Shown here: positions 8,976-16,282 of the stretch, piece after piece | How the letters are laid out: each line of letters begins with the position of its first letter | Numbering within the stretch: the stretch's first letter is position 1 | Assembly (NCBI RefSeq): GCF_029109325.1 | Contig: NZ_JAQKQJ010000006.1 | Span: forward strand, 176,256 to 240,255 | DNA length: 64,000 bases | Reading direction: 5' to 3' | Origin: Nodosilinea sp. PGN35 | Lineage (GTDB): Bacteria > Cyanobacteriota > Cyanobacteriia > Phormidesmidales > Phormidesmidaceae | Notes under the pieces: generated by a model | What the model was told of the DNA's origin: nothing | What the model saw: the letters and a program-made list of their open reading frames with translations, nothing else | The model's database searches: none | Position numbers and translations under genes: made by a program

Positions 8976-9437
8976 ATGTCGGTTTATTTTCTAGACAGCA
9001 GCGCCCTGGTCAAGCGGTATATCCGTGAAAAAGGGACTGACTGGGTTGCAAGCCTGTTTTCCCCAGCTTTGGGCAATGACTGTTTTATAGCTGCCATCGC
9101 AGGCGTAGAAATCATTGCGGCTATTACCAGGCGTGCCCGTAGCGGTAGTATCAAACCCGCCGATGCTGCTTTAGCCTGCGCTCAGTTTAGGCAAGACTTT
9201 CAGACAACTTATCAAATTATTGAAATTACCGAAGAGATTATTAGTCTAGGGATGGCTCTAGCCGAAGCAAAAGGGCTGCGAGGCTATGATGCCGTACAGT
9301 TAGCCGCAGGTTGTGCCGTCAATGCCCTTTGCCTAACGAGCAGTTTGCCACCTTTAATTTTTGTCTCAGCCGACAACGAACTCAATGCCGCCGCCCGCAG
9401 CGAAGGGCTAATCATTGAGAATCCTAACGAGCAATAG
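8976..9437 (+). CDS. PIN-domain ribonuclease toxin (VapC-like)
   Basis: A 153-residue type II toxin-like PIN protein. The four acidic positions of the PIN metal site are visible: Asp7 in YFLDSSALVKRY, Glu in AGVEIIAAITRR, Asp in RGYDAVQLAAG, and Asp in VSADNELNAAA. Full-length PIN toxins of this type are about 130-155 residues, so it looks intact. Such enzymes cleave tRNA or other RNAs when not bound by antitoxin. It is directly abutted to the upstream coiled-coil gene. The substrate cannot be inferred. Confidence 0.85.
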   Translation: MSVYFLDSSALVKRYIREKGTDWVASLFSPALGNDCFIAAIAGVEIIAAITRRARSGSIKPADAALACAQFRQDFQTTYQIIEITEEIISLGMALAEAKGLRGYDAVQLAAGCAVNALCLTSSLPPLIFVSADNELNAAARSEGLIIENPNEQ

Positions 9438-9443
9438 TCTGAG

Positions 9444-9543
9444 CCCAATCTTTTTTGGAGACGAGCAAGCTTAGCGGATTGTATGGGGGCGATCGCCCCT
9501 TCCCCCACAGCCAACAGTGCCCCTCTGCCCTAGCGGCGATCGC
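9444..9543 (+). repeat. Dispersed repeat of about 100 bp, copy 2
   Basis: Same blocks and order as copy 1 at 8504-8604: CCCAATCTT, AGCAAGCTTAGCGG, GGCGATCGCCCCTTCCC, CCACAGCCAACAGTGCCC, TAGCGGCGATCGC. It directly follows the stop of the PIN gene. Together with copy 1 it brackets the 8637-9437 toxin-antitoxin pair in direct orientation. Confidence 0.75.
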
Positions 9544-9570
9544 GCTACCCACCAAAGCAACCTTCTCAGC

Positions 9571-9831
9571 TCAGCTCGCCAGCAGCAATTCATAACGCAA
9601 TGGCAGCACCTCATCCGGCATCAACACCGCCATCGCATATTCGCGACCTGCCAAATCTGCAAACTCAACTAAATAGCAAAGCTCCTCTCCCTCATAGATC
9701 TCTAATACAGTGCCCACCTGCCCCGTAGGAAGCTGCTGAATCATCTCAAACTCAGGTTCAACCAGCGTGAGGCGATCGCGGGCGATCGGCTTTAGGTTGG
9801 CAACGGTATCTAGAGTTTTCACAAGGCTCAT
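9571..9831 (-). CDS. DUF4926 domain protein
   Basis: 86 residues; the core (LPTGQVGTVLEIYEGEELCYLVEF, split by loops, then AMAVLMPDEVLPL) matches the SH3-like DUF4926 fold. The same family occurs again at 61560-61769 beside a DUF6883 gene. DUF4926 proteins usually accompany small toxin-like or nuclease-like partners, and their function is unsettled. Here it sits five bases downstream of a truncated PIN gene and closes an AbrB-PIN-DUF4926 operon. Confidence 0.8.
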   Translation of the reverse strand: MSLVKTLDTVANLKPIARDRLTLVEPEFEMIQQLPTGQVGTVLEIYEGEELCYLVEFADLAGREYAMAVLMPDEVLPLRYELLLAS

Positions 9832-9836
9832 GGAGC

Positions 9837-10079
9837 TTATATCCGTTGTTTAAGGATCTGAAAAAATGCTTCAACTTTAACAATCGGCACCTCGAAAACA
9901 GCTTGTAAGCTCAGCAGGTCGCGAATTAACTCAGTTGCCGTCGCTCGCGATACCAAAGGTATAAAGTGCTGAGCCTGCCAAGCTGTACGCAAAGTGGCTA
10001 TTGACCCTTGCCTAAATACCAATGCAGACACCAACACATTAGTATCCAGCACCACCCGAAGCTCCTGAGGCATGATCAA
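9837..10079 (-). CDS. Truncated PIN-domain toxin
   Basis: 80 residues that match only the N-terminal half of a PIN toxin of the COG1569 type, which is usually about 135-145 residues. The first metal-binding Asp is present (VVLDTNVLVSAL) and the second acidic site is likely (ATELIRDLL). The C-terminal Asp-containing strands are absent because the frame stops after FFQILKQRI, next to the DUF4926 gene. It overlaps the upstream AbrB-like antitoxin gene by four bases (ATGA). It is probably inactive, or a remnant retained for its antitoxin. Downstream sequence in other frames shows no missing half. Confidence 0.65.
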   Translation of the reverse strand: MIMPQELRVVLDTNVLVSALVFRQGSIATLRTAWQAQHFIPLVSRATATELIRDLLSLQAVFEVPIVKVEAFFQILKQRI

Positions 10080-10321
10080 ATGCTAGAACCTTCACGCGCC
10101 CAAGCTACAGCATCCGCCACATCTTGTTCTGTAATATTTAGCTCAGCCAGCTTTTCTCTCACCGCATCAGAGCGCTGGATTTTGACTGGGGTAAGAATGA
10201 CTTGCCCGCCCTCAACCGTAATTTCAAAATACTCCACTGGGCCAAGCGCCTCTGTCACACTGAGCGGTAGCGTAATTCGATTTTGATCAGTAAGTTTGGC
10301 AAGCATGTCAATAATGCTCAA
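10076..10321 (-). CDS. AbrB/MazE-like antitoxin
   Basis: 81 residues with a swapped-hairpin AbrB-type N-terminus (LTDQNRITLPLSVTEALG, then YFEITVEGGQVILTPV). An acidic helical tail (VREKLAELNITEQDVADAVAWARE) would contact the toxin. The family binds its own promoter as a dimer. It is the first gene of a three-gene minus-strand operon with the truncated PIN toxin (ATGA overlap) and DUF4926. Since its partner looks broken, it may now act only as a solitary antitoxin or repressor. Confidence 0.8.
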   Translation of the reverse strand: MSIIDMLAKLTDQNRITLPLSVTEALGPVEYFEITVEGGQVILTPVKIQRSDAVREKLAELNITEQDVADAVAWAREGSSI

Positions 10322-10411
10322 TCGAACGTGTATTCAGCTTAGCGTAGCGCACTTAAGTAGCATAGGCATTCCGCCACATCACAAACTACAACTACCCCAG
10401 TTATCCATCTT

Positions 10412-10530
10412 TCTGGAGTCTAGGATAGTTCGGTGCGTTGCATGGAGGCGTTCGCAAAGCGTGTGCAGCGCACAATCGCCCCTTCTCCCCACAGTCGCCA
10501 GTGCCCAATCTGCCATGGCGGCGATCGCCC
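10412..10530 (+). repeat. Dispersed repeat, copy 3 (with insertion) and nearby fragment
   Basis: A diverged copy of the 8504-8604 repeat. GGAGTCTAGGATAG and GTTGCATGGAGGCG are followed by an extra segment around TTCGCAAAGCGTGTGCAGCG, then by ATCGCCCCTTCTCCCCACAG and GGCGGCGATCGCC. A shorter fragment at 10668-10715 repeats GGGCGATCGCTCCTTCC and TCGCCAGTGC. These repeats fill most of the 420 bp between 10322 and 10741, where I see no credible gene. Confidence 0.6.
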
Positions 10531-10741
10531 TGCCCGCCTTAAGCCCTCCCACCCTATTGATACAATGATGAGGCTGCAACCTTGTGCAGGCCGCTACCCA
10601 AAGCGCCGACGGAGATCTCCTATGGATAAGACCGTTAACCTTGCGATTCCCTTCGACTTTCTCTTGCGGGCGATCGCTCCTTCCCTTCAAAGTCGCCAGT
10701 GCTCGCCCTGCCGTATTTACTCTTGGTTTAAGTCTATCCAC

Positions 10742-10975
10742 TTACTGAAGATCTCTAGGCACTAGCCTGTGGCCATTAGCATCTCTTGGGTCAGTCAATG
10801 GCGTCACAGTCTGACGTGTAATAAAGGCTAAAAGAGATGCTGTAAAAGCAAAGATAAGACCCATCTGGTCTTGAGTAAGAGTAACAACTCCAAATCCAGC
10901 TAAAAGGGCAAAGGATGCTTGAAGCAATCCTTGAAACATTACAGGCTCTTGTTGAATTCGCTTAATGATCCACAT
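10742..10975 (-). CDS. Small membrane protein, holin-like appearance
   Basis: 77 residues. A short cationic head (MWIIKRIQQEP) is followed by two hydrophobic helices of about 15-20 residues (FQGLLQASFALLAGFGVVTL and MGLIFAFTASLLAFITRQ) and a polar tail. The ending FITRQTVTPLTDP resembles small phage or actinobacterial holin-like and hypothetical membrane proteins. The evidence is limited to hydropathy and that motif. It stands alone, with no lysis genes nearby. Confidence 0.5.
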   Translation of the reverse strand: MWIIKRIQQEPVMFQGLLQASFALLAGFGVVTLTQDQMGLIFAFTASLLAFITRQTVTPLTDPRDANGHRLVPRDLQ

Positions 10976-11248
10976 TTTTCCGCCGCCGCCAATTACTTCT
11001 GTTTGATCTTATTAGCTTTCAGTAGATACTTATTATGGTAAAGATTACCCCTGGAAATGGTATTACCCTTACGGGTAATTCGTAGGCTCCATTGAGTGAT
11101 TTCGAATCGGCACGAATCCATAACTAGCCAAACCATTTCCCTCGCCGAACTGTGGGACAGCATTGATACCGAGTGAAATGTCACTGGGCATTGGGGAACC
11201 CTTACTTAGTCACAGCCATGGAATGCGCTAGCTAAGGGAGCACGGGCA

Positions 11249-12190
11249 ATGAAATTTAGTTTGGTGATCACCACCTACAATCGGCTGGAGCTGCTGAAGC
11301 GGGCGATCGCCTGCGGTCTCAACCAAACCGTGCCCTGCGAAGTCGTCGTCGCTGACGATGCCTCCACCGACGGCACCGAGGAGTATGTACGCAGTTTGGG
11401 CGATCGCGTCGTCTACCACCGCAACGCCCAAAACCTCAACCACGCCGCCACGGTGAACCATGGTGTTGCCGCCGCCAGCGGGGAGTGGGTCAAGTTTCTC
11501 GACGACGACGACTATTTAGCACCCGACTGCATTGAGAAAATGACGGCGGCGATCGCCCAGCACCCCAAAGCCGTGCTCTGCTCCTGCCAGGCCATTCAGG
11601 TAGACGAGCAGGGCACCGAGCTGCGCCGCACCGCCGCCACCGGCCCCGGCCAGGTGTTCTACATTCCCCAGAGCGCCATCCACTACGGCATGCTGATGGA
11701 TCAGGTGCCCTTTGGCACCCCGGCCCAGGTGGCCTGCCGCCGCGACGCCTTTTTGCAGGCGGGCGGCTGGGATACCACCATGACCACCAACTACGACGAC
11801 ATCGACGCCTGGGTGAAGCTGGCCGACTTTGGCGACGCGCTATTTATCAACCAACCTCTGGCCTACCGCACCCTTTGGGCCGGGGGCTACGAGCAAAAAA
11901 TGGCGCTCAGCCGCCGTATGGCGCTCAATTTGACCATCAAAGAGCGCATCTATGGGCGGGTGAGTGAGGGATACCGCGATCGCATTCCCAGTCTGGCTGC
12001 CATTGGCCAGTACCTGCACCTCCACTGGGGCCTGGTGGCTCTACGGCAGCGCCAGATAACTACCGGGCTGTCGCTGCTAGCGCCCGGAGTACTGTCGCCC
12101 CAGGCATGGCAACTGCTGGCCCAGGCCCGTCAGCTGCGGACTACCCCGACCACCGACAGTCTGGTACCCCGCACCGTACTGGTGCCCTAG
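11249..12190 (+). CDS. Family 2 glycosyltransferase
   Basis: A 313-residue GT-A fold enzyme. The N-terminal FSLVITTYNRLELLKRAI and VVVADDASTDGTEEYV bind the nucleotide-sugar, and the DxD-type motif appears as FLDDDDYL. The acceptor side has WDTTMTTNYDDIDAWVKLADFG. The C-terminal 80 residues are helical without a clear membrane anchor, so it is probably cytoplasmic and transfers a sugar to a glycan or lipid acceptor. The RBS is AAGGGAGCACGGGCA before the ATG. It has no polysaccharide cluster around it, so the product is unknown. Confidence 0.88.
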   Translation: MKFSLVITTYNRLELLKRAIACGLNQTVPCEVVVADDASTDGTEEYVRSLGDRVVYHRNAQNLNHAATVNHGVAAASGEWVKFLDDDDYLAPDCIEKMTAAIAQHPKAVLCSCQAIQVDEQGTELRRTAATGPGQVFYIPQSAIHYGMLMDQVPFGTPAQVACRRDAFLQAGGWDTTMTTNYDDIDAWVKLADFGDALFINQPLAYRTLWAGGYEQKMALSRRMALNLTIKERIYGRVSEGYRDRIPSLAAIGQYLHLHWGLVALRQRQITTGLSLLAPGVLSPQAWQLLAQARQLRTTPTTDSLVPRTVLVP

Positions 12191-12370
12191 GTGATGAAAG
12201 CATAGCCCTTGCCCCACCCAGCGCTGACTGCCCTAGGGCGCTAAGGACAACACCTGTGGCAGCATTGATTAGCTAGGGCACGTTGACAGGCAAAAGCCTC
12301 CGGTAGGACATTGCAGTGTGTCATGCCCCTAACGAAGGTATACAGCCAGGATTCGGTATCCCCTGGCGGT

Positions 12371-12592
12371 TTAGACAGGCTCTTGGGCAGGGTTCATGGG
12401 CTGAATGGTGTGACCCGCTGCTACGATGAGTTCTTTGAAGGTTTCTTCTGATGCCTTGGCGTCAATGGTGACGGTTTTGGCTTGGGGATTGACGTCAACC
12501 TTGGCATCGGGTTCAGAGGTCAAAATCAGCTCTTTTAGCTCCTGAGCCGACTTTTGGTCACCCAGGGTCGAAACTTGGAACGTCAACGACAT
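12371..12592 (-). CDS. Small HMA-like domain protein
   Basis: 73 residues from the ATG at 12592, chosen because GGAG lies eight bases upstream. The frame stays open further upstream to 12934, but that part is low-complexity His/Gly-rich and lacks signals. The pattern (FQVSTLGDQKSAQELKELI, DAKVDVNPQAKTVTID, EETFKELIVAAGHTI) is the beta-alpha-beta-beta-alpha-beta plan of heavy-metal-associated domains. The CxxC metal site is missing, so metal binding is doubtful. It is divergent from the membrane gene at 12719. Confidence 0.65.
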   Translation of the reverse strand: MSLTFQVSTLGDQKSAQELKELILTSEPDAKVDVNPQAKTVTIDAKASEETFKELIVAAGHTIQPMNPAQEPV

Positions 12593-12718
12593 ACAGATTT
12601 CTCCACGTTGCTTACGCCCACACTGTAGAGGGCGCATTGCCCGATCGCCGTCTGTAGAAGGGCTTATTCTGGATAGGAGGATGCGATCGCCCTGGTTGCC
12701 CTCGCCCATTTCAGAACC

Positions 12719-13048
12719 ATGCTGCTGATTGGCATCAGACTGCTGCATACGGCAGTGGTGGTGGTGATGGTGACCGCCATTCTGTTTTTGCTGTACTGCG
12801 GCCTGACCAATGATCTGTCGCGGTGGACGGCGATCGCCCTCGCCACCGTCTCCGCAGAAGTGGTGATTTACGTGGGCAACGGCTGGCGCTGTCCCCTCCG
12901 CACCCTGGCCAAAAACCTCACCCCAGCCGGTCAAAAGGTGCAGGACATTTATCTCCCTGACTGGCTCGCGGCTCGGGTGGTGGGCCTCTCGACCCCGCTG
13001 CTGGGGATAGCCTGCCTGCTGCTGTTAGCTCGCCTGCTGCTAAACTAG
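12719..13048 (+). CDS. Small membrane protein, DUF2784-like appearance
   Basis: 109 residues with three hydrophobic segments: about 3-25 (LLHTAVVVVMVTAILFLLYCG), 36-52, and 87-107 near the C-terminus. Between them lies a conserved-looking soluble stretch, YVGNGWRCPLRTLAKNLTP, followed by QDIYLPDWLA. Trp-Arg-Cys-Pro-Leu after a membrane helix recalls DUF2784-type proteins, though I am not certain. The function is unknown. Confidence 0.6.
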   Translation: MLLIGIRLLHTAVVVVMVTAILFLLYCGLTNDLSRWTAIALATVSAEVVIYVGNGWRCPLRTLAKNLTPAGQKVQDIYLPDWLAARVVGLSTPLLGIACLLLLARLLLN

Positions 13049-13115
13049 CGCCCCCCGCGCTGGAGCGATTCCTGGAGAGGCAGATACCAGCTTCAATCCG
13101 GCGGTTGCAGCTGCC

Positions 13116-13137
13116 GTAGGGTGGGCAATGCCCACCA
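13116..13137. repeat. GTAGGGTGGGCAATGCCCACC-type palindromic repeat
   Basis: GTGGGCAATGCCCAC (13121-13135) is a palindrome around a central base, with a flanking GTAGG on one side. Relatives occur at 29374-29396, 42454-42475, 43172-43193 and 43272-43292. It lies between the membrane gene and the 3' end of amiF. Confidence 0.8.
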
Positions 13138-13197
13138 ATATCCGTTGGGTTTCGCCGAGCCTCAGCATCAACCTACAAATCTAGACTTGATAGAGCA

Positions 13198-14214
13198 CTA
13201 GTTCAAAACCGGCGGCAGTTCTTCGCCTTTGTAGTCGCGGGTGGGCACCGAAAACCCGCAGGTGGTACCGTCTTGATGCACCACCTCGTCTTCCCAGGGC
13301 AGGCGGTAGCGCTCTTTGACCATGTCTTTCATGTAGGTGTAGGGGCAGTCCTGGGCACCGCCTTTGACCGCCACATAGCCGCGATGGCCAAACTGATAGA
13401 TGTTATTCTCTACGCCCCAGTGCAGGCGGGCCTCGCGCACCAGATCGGGGCGCACCTCGGCGGTGATAATTTCGTCGGGGCGGTGGCTGCCCATCACCAG
13501 CGGCGTGCCGTCGAAGTTGACGATCATACCCTCGCCCATGGAGTCGAAGCTGCCGTCGCTGCCGCACATGCACACCGAGGCCGTCACCATCAGGTTGCAA
13601 AAGGCATTGGCCTGGTTGGTGATCTGCCAGGCGTGGCGAATCGGGGCGGTGTAGCCCGCCGTGCGAATCATAATCTCGGCCCCCTTGTAGGCGCACTCGC
13701 GGGCCATTTCGGGGAACATGCCGTCGTGACAGATGATCAGCGCCAGCTTGCTGCCGTTGGGGCCGTCGCAGACGGGAATGCCCACATTGCCAGGTTCCCA
13801 CGGCTCGACGGGAATCCAGGGGTGGAGTTTGCGGTAGTAGAGATTGATTGCGCCCTGGTTGTCGATAATGATGCCGCTGTTGTAAGGATTGCCCTCGGGG
13901 TTGTACTCCATAATCGAGAAGCAGCCCCAGATGTCGTTGTCGATGCAGGCCCGGCGAAAGGCGGCCACCTCAGGGCCATCTAGGCTGCACATGATGGCGG
14001 GGTTGGTATCCATCGACAGCCCGTGGAGCGAGTACTCGGGAAACACCACCAGATCCATGGAGGGCAGGTTGCGGCGGGCTTTGGCGACCATTTCGCAAAT
14101 ACGCTGAGTCTGGGCGGCCAGGTCGTCGGGGGTAACGACATTGGGCAGCTGAAGCTGCACCATGCCCAGCACCACGCCGTTGGGCGATTTGTTTAGGCCA
14201 CCAAGTCCACTCAT
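13198..14214 (-). CDS. amiF: Formamidase (AmiF), nitrilase superfamily
   Basis: A 338-residue cytoplasmic carbon-nitrogen hydrolase that converts formamide to formate and ammonia. The Glu-Lys-Cys triad is visible: Glu60 in VFPEYS, Lys129 in YYRKLHPW and Cys162 in ICHDGMFPE. Length and spacing match Helicobacter-type AmiF (about 334 residues). The tail GTTCGFSVPTRDYKGEE is typical of AmiF and the related aliphatic amidases, so AmiE-like specificity is the main alternative. GAGGTAATAC before the ATG is a good ribosome site. No NtcA-type GTA-N8-TAC site was found upstream. It may supply ammonia together with the FmdA-like protein at 22288. Confidence 0.92.
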   Translation of the reverse strand: MSGLGGLNKSPNGVVLGMVQLQLPNVVTPDDLAAQTQRICEMVAKARRNLPSMDLVVFPEYSLHGLSMDTNPAIMCSLDGPEVAAFRRACIDNDIWGCFSIMEYNPEGNPYNSGIIIDNQGAINLYYRKLHPWIPVEPWEPGNVGIPVCDGPNGSKLALIICHDGMFPEMARECAYKGAEIMIRTAGYTAPIRHAWQITNQANAFCNLMVTASVCMCGSDGSFDSMGEGMIVNFDGTPLVMGSHRPDEIITAEVRPDLVREARLHWGVENNIYQFGHRGYVAVKGGAQDCPYTYMKDMVKERYRLPWEDEVVHQDGTTCGFSVPTRDYKGEELPPVLN

Positions 14215-14302
14215 GTATTACCTCACTGGAACAACCCGACTCGAAAGTCGAAGAGCACTATAGGGCGATCGCGCCAGGGTAATAGTGTTCGACATTACGT
14301 AA

Positions 14303-14701
14303 TCACGGTAACGGAATCAGAGACAAGACCACCTGATAAATGCCTTCAGCTACAGCGAGAGCCTGCTCAAATTCTGCCTGGCTAGGCTCATCAGCAAAAC
14401 CTGGGTAGCGGTACATGGGAGCGTAGGGCGTTAAAACTATGCCTGCCTCAACCCAGCTCTCAAACTCTTGAGCATAGGGTATCGCCGTTCTAATCAACAG
14501 CTCAACATCGTGAGTGCGATCGATGTCGTGGTCGCGAAACGTCAGGTATCCCTTGACAGCTTTTTCTGCGGCCTGCTGACAGTGATAAATAGCCGTATCT
14601 AGCAGCGGTGGTTTGGCAGTAGCCAAGACCTGCGCCGACGCTAAATCATGCTGCGCCTTGGTCAGCCAACTTTGCACCAGCTGAGTCTTAGCGTCGGTCA
14701 T
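14303..14701 (-). CDS. HEPN-domain protein of a HEPN/MNT pair
   Basis: 132 residues, an all-helical HEPN fold. LTKAQHDLASAQVL appears here as WLTKAQHDLASAQ, and AIYHCQQAAEKAVKGYL is the most characteristic helix. Further on is RTHDVELLI and the usual YRYPG motif. HEPN proteins of this type are RNases or are AMPylated by the partner nucleotidyltransferase. The gene overlaps the upstream MNT gene by 14 bases. Confidence 0.88.
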   Translation of the reverse strand: MTDAKTQLVQSWLTKAQHDLASAQVLATAKPPLLDTAIYHCQQAAEKAVKGYLTFRDHDIDRTHDVELLIRTAIPYAQEFESWVEAGIVLTPYAPMYRYPGFADEPSQAEFEQALAVAEGIYQVVLSLIPLP

Positions 14702-15014
14702 AGAGAACTTTTCCCTGACGAGCTACTTTGCACTCCAGCGACGATCGCACGGCTTGCCAACGGTCAAACTCTTCGCGTGTTCTGACCACCACATCTTTGG
14801 CGATGCCCAGGCCACTCAGGCAGCGGTGCCCCAGCACAGAGCGCTGATAATCTGAGAGGCTGCTCTCCCGCACGATCACCATCAGGTCTACATCGCTATC
14901 CACCGTTGGTTTTCCCCAGGCGTAGGAGCCAAACAAAATTACCTGCTCAGGCTGAAATTGGCTTACCAACCGATAGGTAATGGTTGTTAGCAAGTTGTCG
15001 GTTAGGGGTTGCAT
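14688..15014 (-). CDS. MNT-type minimal nucleotidyltransferase (antitoxin-like)
   Basis: 108 residues with the nucleotidyltransferase signature GSYAWGKPTVDSDVDLMVI: GS, then two Asp in DxD. The family pairs with HEPN proteins and can inactivate them by adding AMP. It precedes and overlaps the HEPN gene, the normal order. Both genes look intact. Confidence 0.9.
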   Translation of the reverse strand: MQPLTDNLLTTITYRLVSQFQPEQVILFGSYAWGKPTVDSDVDLMVIVRESSLSDYQRSVLGHRCLSGLGIAKDVVVRTREEFDRWQAVRSSLECKVARQGKVLYDRR

Positions 15015-15088
15015 AGCAAAACGGGGATTACAACTCAGCTTAGGTCAGCAGAATACCCTGAGCGCAGTTCATACAACGGAACTTTTGC

Positions 15089-15409
15089 CTAGCTTACCAG
15101 CCACTGCCAGCCCCAAAAGGTGGCCATGCCGCCCGCGATGGTGAGCAGCAGGTTTTTGCGCCAGAGGGCGAGGGCGACAGCGGCGATCGCCCCCACCAGC
15201 CGCGCATTTTGCCACCCCAGCCCCAGCGTCTCGCCGTCGGGAAAGACCACTGCAGGCACCACAATCGCCGTCAGCACCACCGGGGGCACGTAGCCCAGCG
15301 CCCGCACCAGGGACGGCGACAGTGAAATGCGACCGCTAAAGGCCAGCAGCGCGTAGCGAATTGAAAACGTTACCAGGGCCATGGAGGCGACGAGGAGCCA
15401 GTCGTTCAT
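15089..15409 (-). CDS. azlD: AzlD-family branched-chain amino acid exporter subunit
   Basis: 106 residues with about four transmembrane helices (LLVASMALVTFSIRYALLAF; VLTAIVVPAVVFP; VGAIAAVALALW; LLLTIAGGMATFWGW). This is the AzlD pattern, including the conserved R in SIRYA and P-V-V-L-T-A. AzlD pairs with AzlC to export branched-chain amino acids or analogues. It lies 66 bp downstream of azlC; the gap holds low-complexity ggattttgg words. Confidence 0.85.
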   Translation of the reverse strand: MNDWLLVASMALVTFSIRYALLAFSGRISLSPSLVRALGYVPPVVLTAIVVPAVVFPDGETLGLGWQNARLVGAIAAVALALWRKNLLLTIAGGMATFWGWQWLVS

Positions 15410-15475
15410 GGGGAATTTTGGATTTTAGATTTTGGATTTTGGACGTAGAACTTTGAATTTTGAACTTCGGCCAGC

Positions 15476-16222
15476 TCAACCCTTTACCCGCTGCATCAGC
15501 CGAGTTTCAAGCCAGTACCCTGCCGTCACTCCGGCGATCGCCGCCACCATCAGTCCCAATTTATGGGGCAACCCATTGGCCAGCACCGCCACCAGTCCGG
15601 CGACAGCGATCGCCCCCACCATGGGCCTCGTCGTCGCGTAGGGAGCGACCATGCCAATGAACGTCGCCACCATGGCAAAATCGAGCCCCCAGGCCGCCGC
15701 GTTGGGGATTAGCTGGCCCACCGTCAGCCCCAGCCAGGTACAGAAAATCCAGTTCAGGTACATGGCCCCGGCGGCACCCAGGTAGTACCAGTGCTTGTGG
15801 GGGCTGAGGTCGGGCTGCTGGTAGCGGCGAATGGCGATCGCAAAGGCTTCATCGGTCAAAAAGAAACCAATCACCGCTTTCCACCGCTGGGAGGCCCCCT
15901 GCACGTAGGGCAGCAGGCTGGCGGCGTAGAGCATGTGGCGCAGGTTGACCACCACCGTAGTGAGCACAATCAAGGGCAGGGTGCTGCCCGCCGCCAGCAG
16001 CCCCAGGGCAATAAACTGCGACGAGCCGGCAAACACAAAGGCCGACATGCCCAGGGTCGCCCCAAACGACAGGCCGCTGCCCTGGGCCAGGGTGCCAAAG
16101 ATAATTCCAAAGGGAATCGCCCCCACTACGAGAGGGATGATGTCCCGCGCCCCGGCCAACACCTCCTGGCGAGGAGAGCGAATGCTAAAGTCTGACGCTG
16201 TAGCCAAAAGAAATCTCCGCAA
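15476..16222 (-). CDS. azlC: AzlC-family branched-chain amino acid exporter
   Basis: 248 residues with about five membrane helices. The family motif is GAIPFGIIFGTLA, with SAFVFAGSSQFIALGLL and NLRHMLYAASL following. It forms the larger subunit of the AzlCD exporter with the gene just downstream. Substrate specificity within the family (branched-chain amino acids, azaleucine or others) cannot be told from sequence. Confidence 0.9.
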   Translation of the reverse strand: MRRFLLATASDFSIRSPRQEVLAGARDIIPLVVGAIPFGIIFGTLAQGSGLSFGATLGMSAFVFAGSSQFIALGLLAAGSTLPLIVLTTVVVNLRHMLYAASLLPYVQGASQRWKAVIGFFLTDEAFAIAIRRYQQPDLSPHKHWYYLGAAGAMYLNWIFCTWLGLTVGQLIPNAAAWGLDFAMVATFIGMVAPYATTRPMVGAIAVAGLVAVLANGLPHKLGLMVAAIAGVTAGYWLETRLMQRVKG

Positions 16223-16282
16223 AGCAGGATGACTCCTTCCATTTTGAGTTAGAAGGTAGAAGAGGTATCACGGCTTTTGACT

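Noticed and set aside
10379..10741. 120-codon minus-strand frame beside the AbrB gene
   Set aside because: It runs through the dispersed repeat copies and has no recognisable protein features.
10993..11184. 63-codon minus-strand frame upstream of the small membrane gene
   Set aside because: Weak: no ribosome site and no motif. It could be a remnant, but it cannot be supported as a gene.
12593..12934. Upstream extension of the HMA-like gene
   Set aside because: The start at 12592 has a good ribosome site. The extension is His/Gly-rich, overlaps the divergent membrane gene and resembles translated intergenic DNA.
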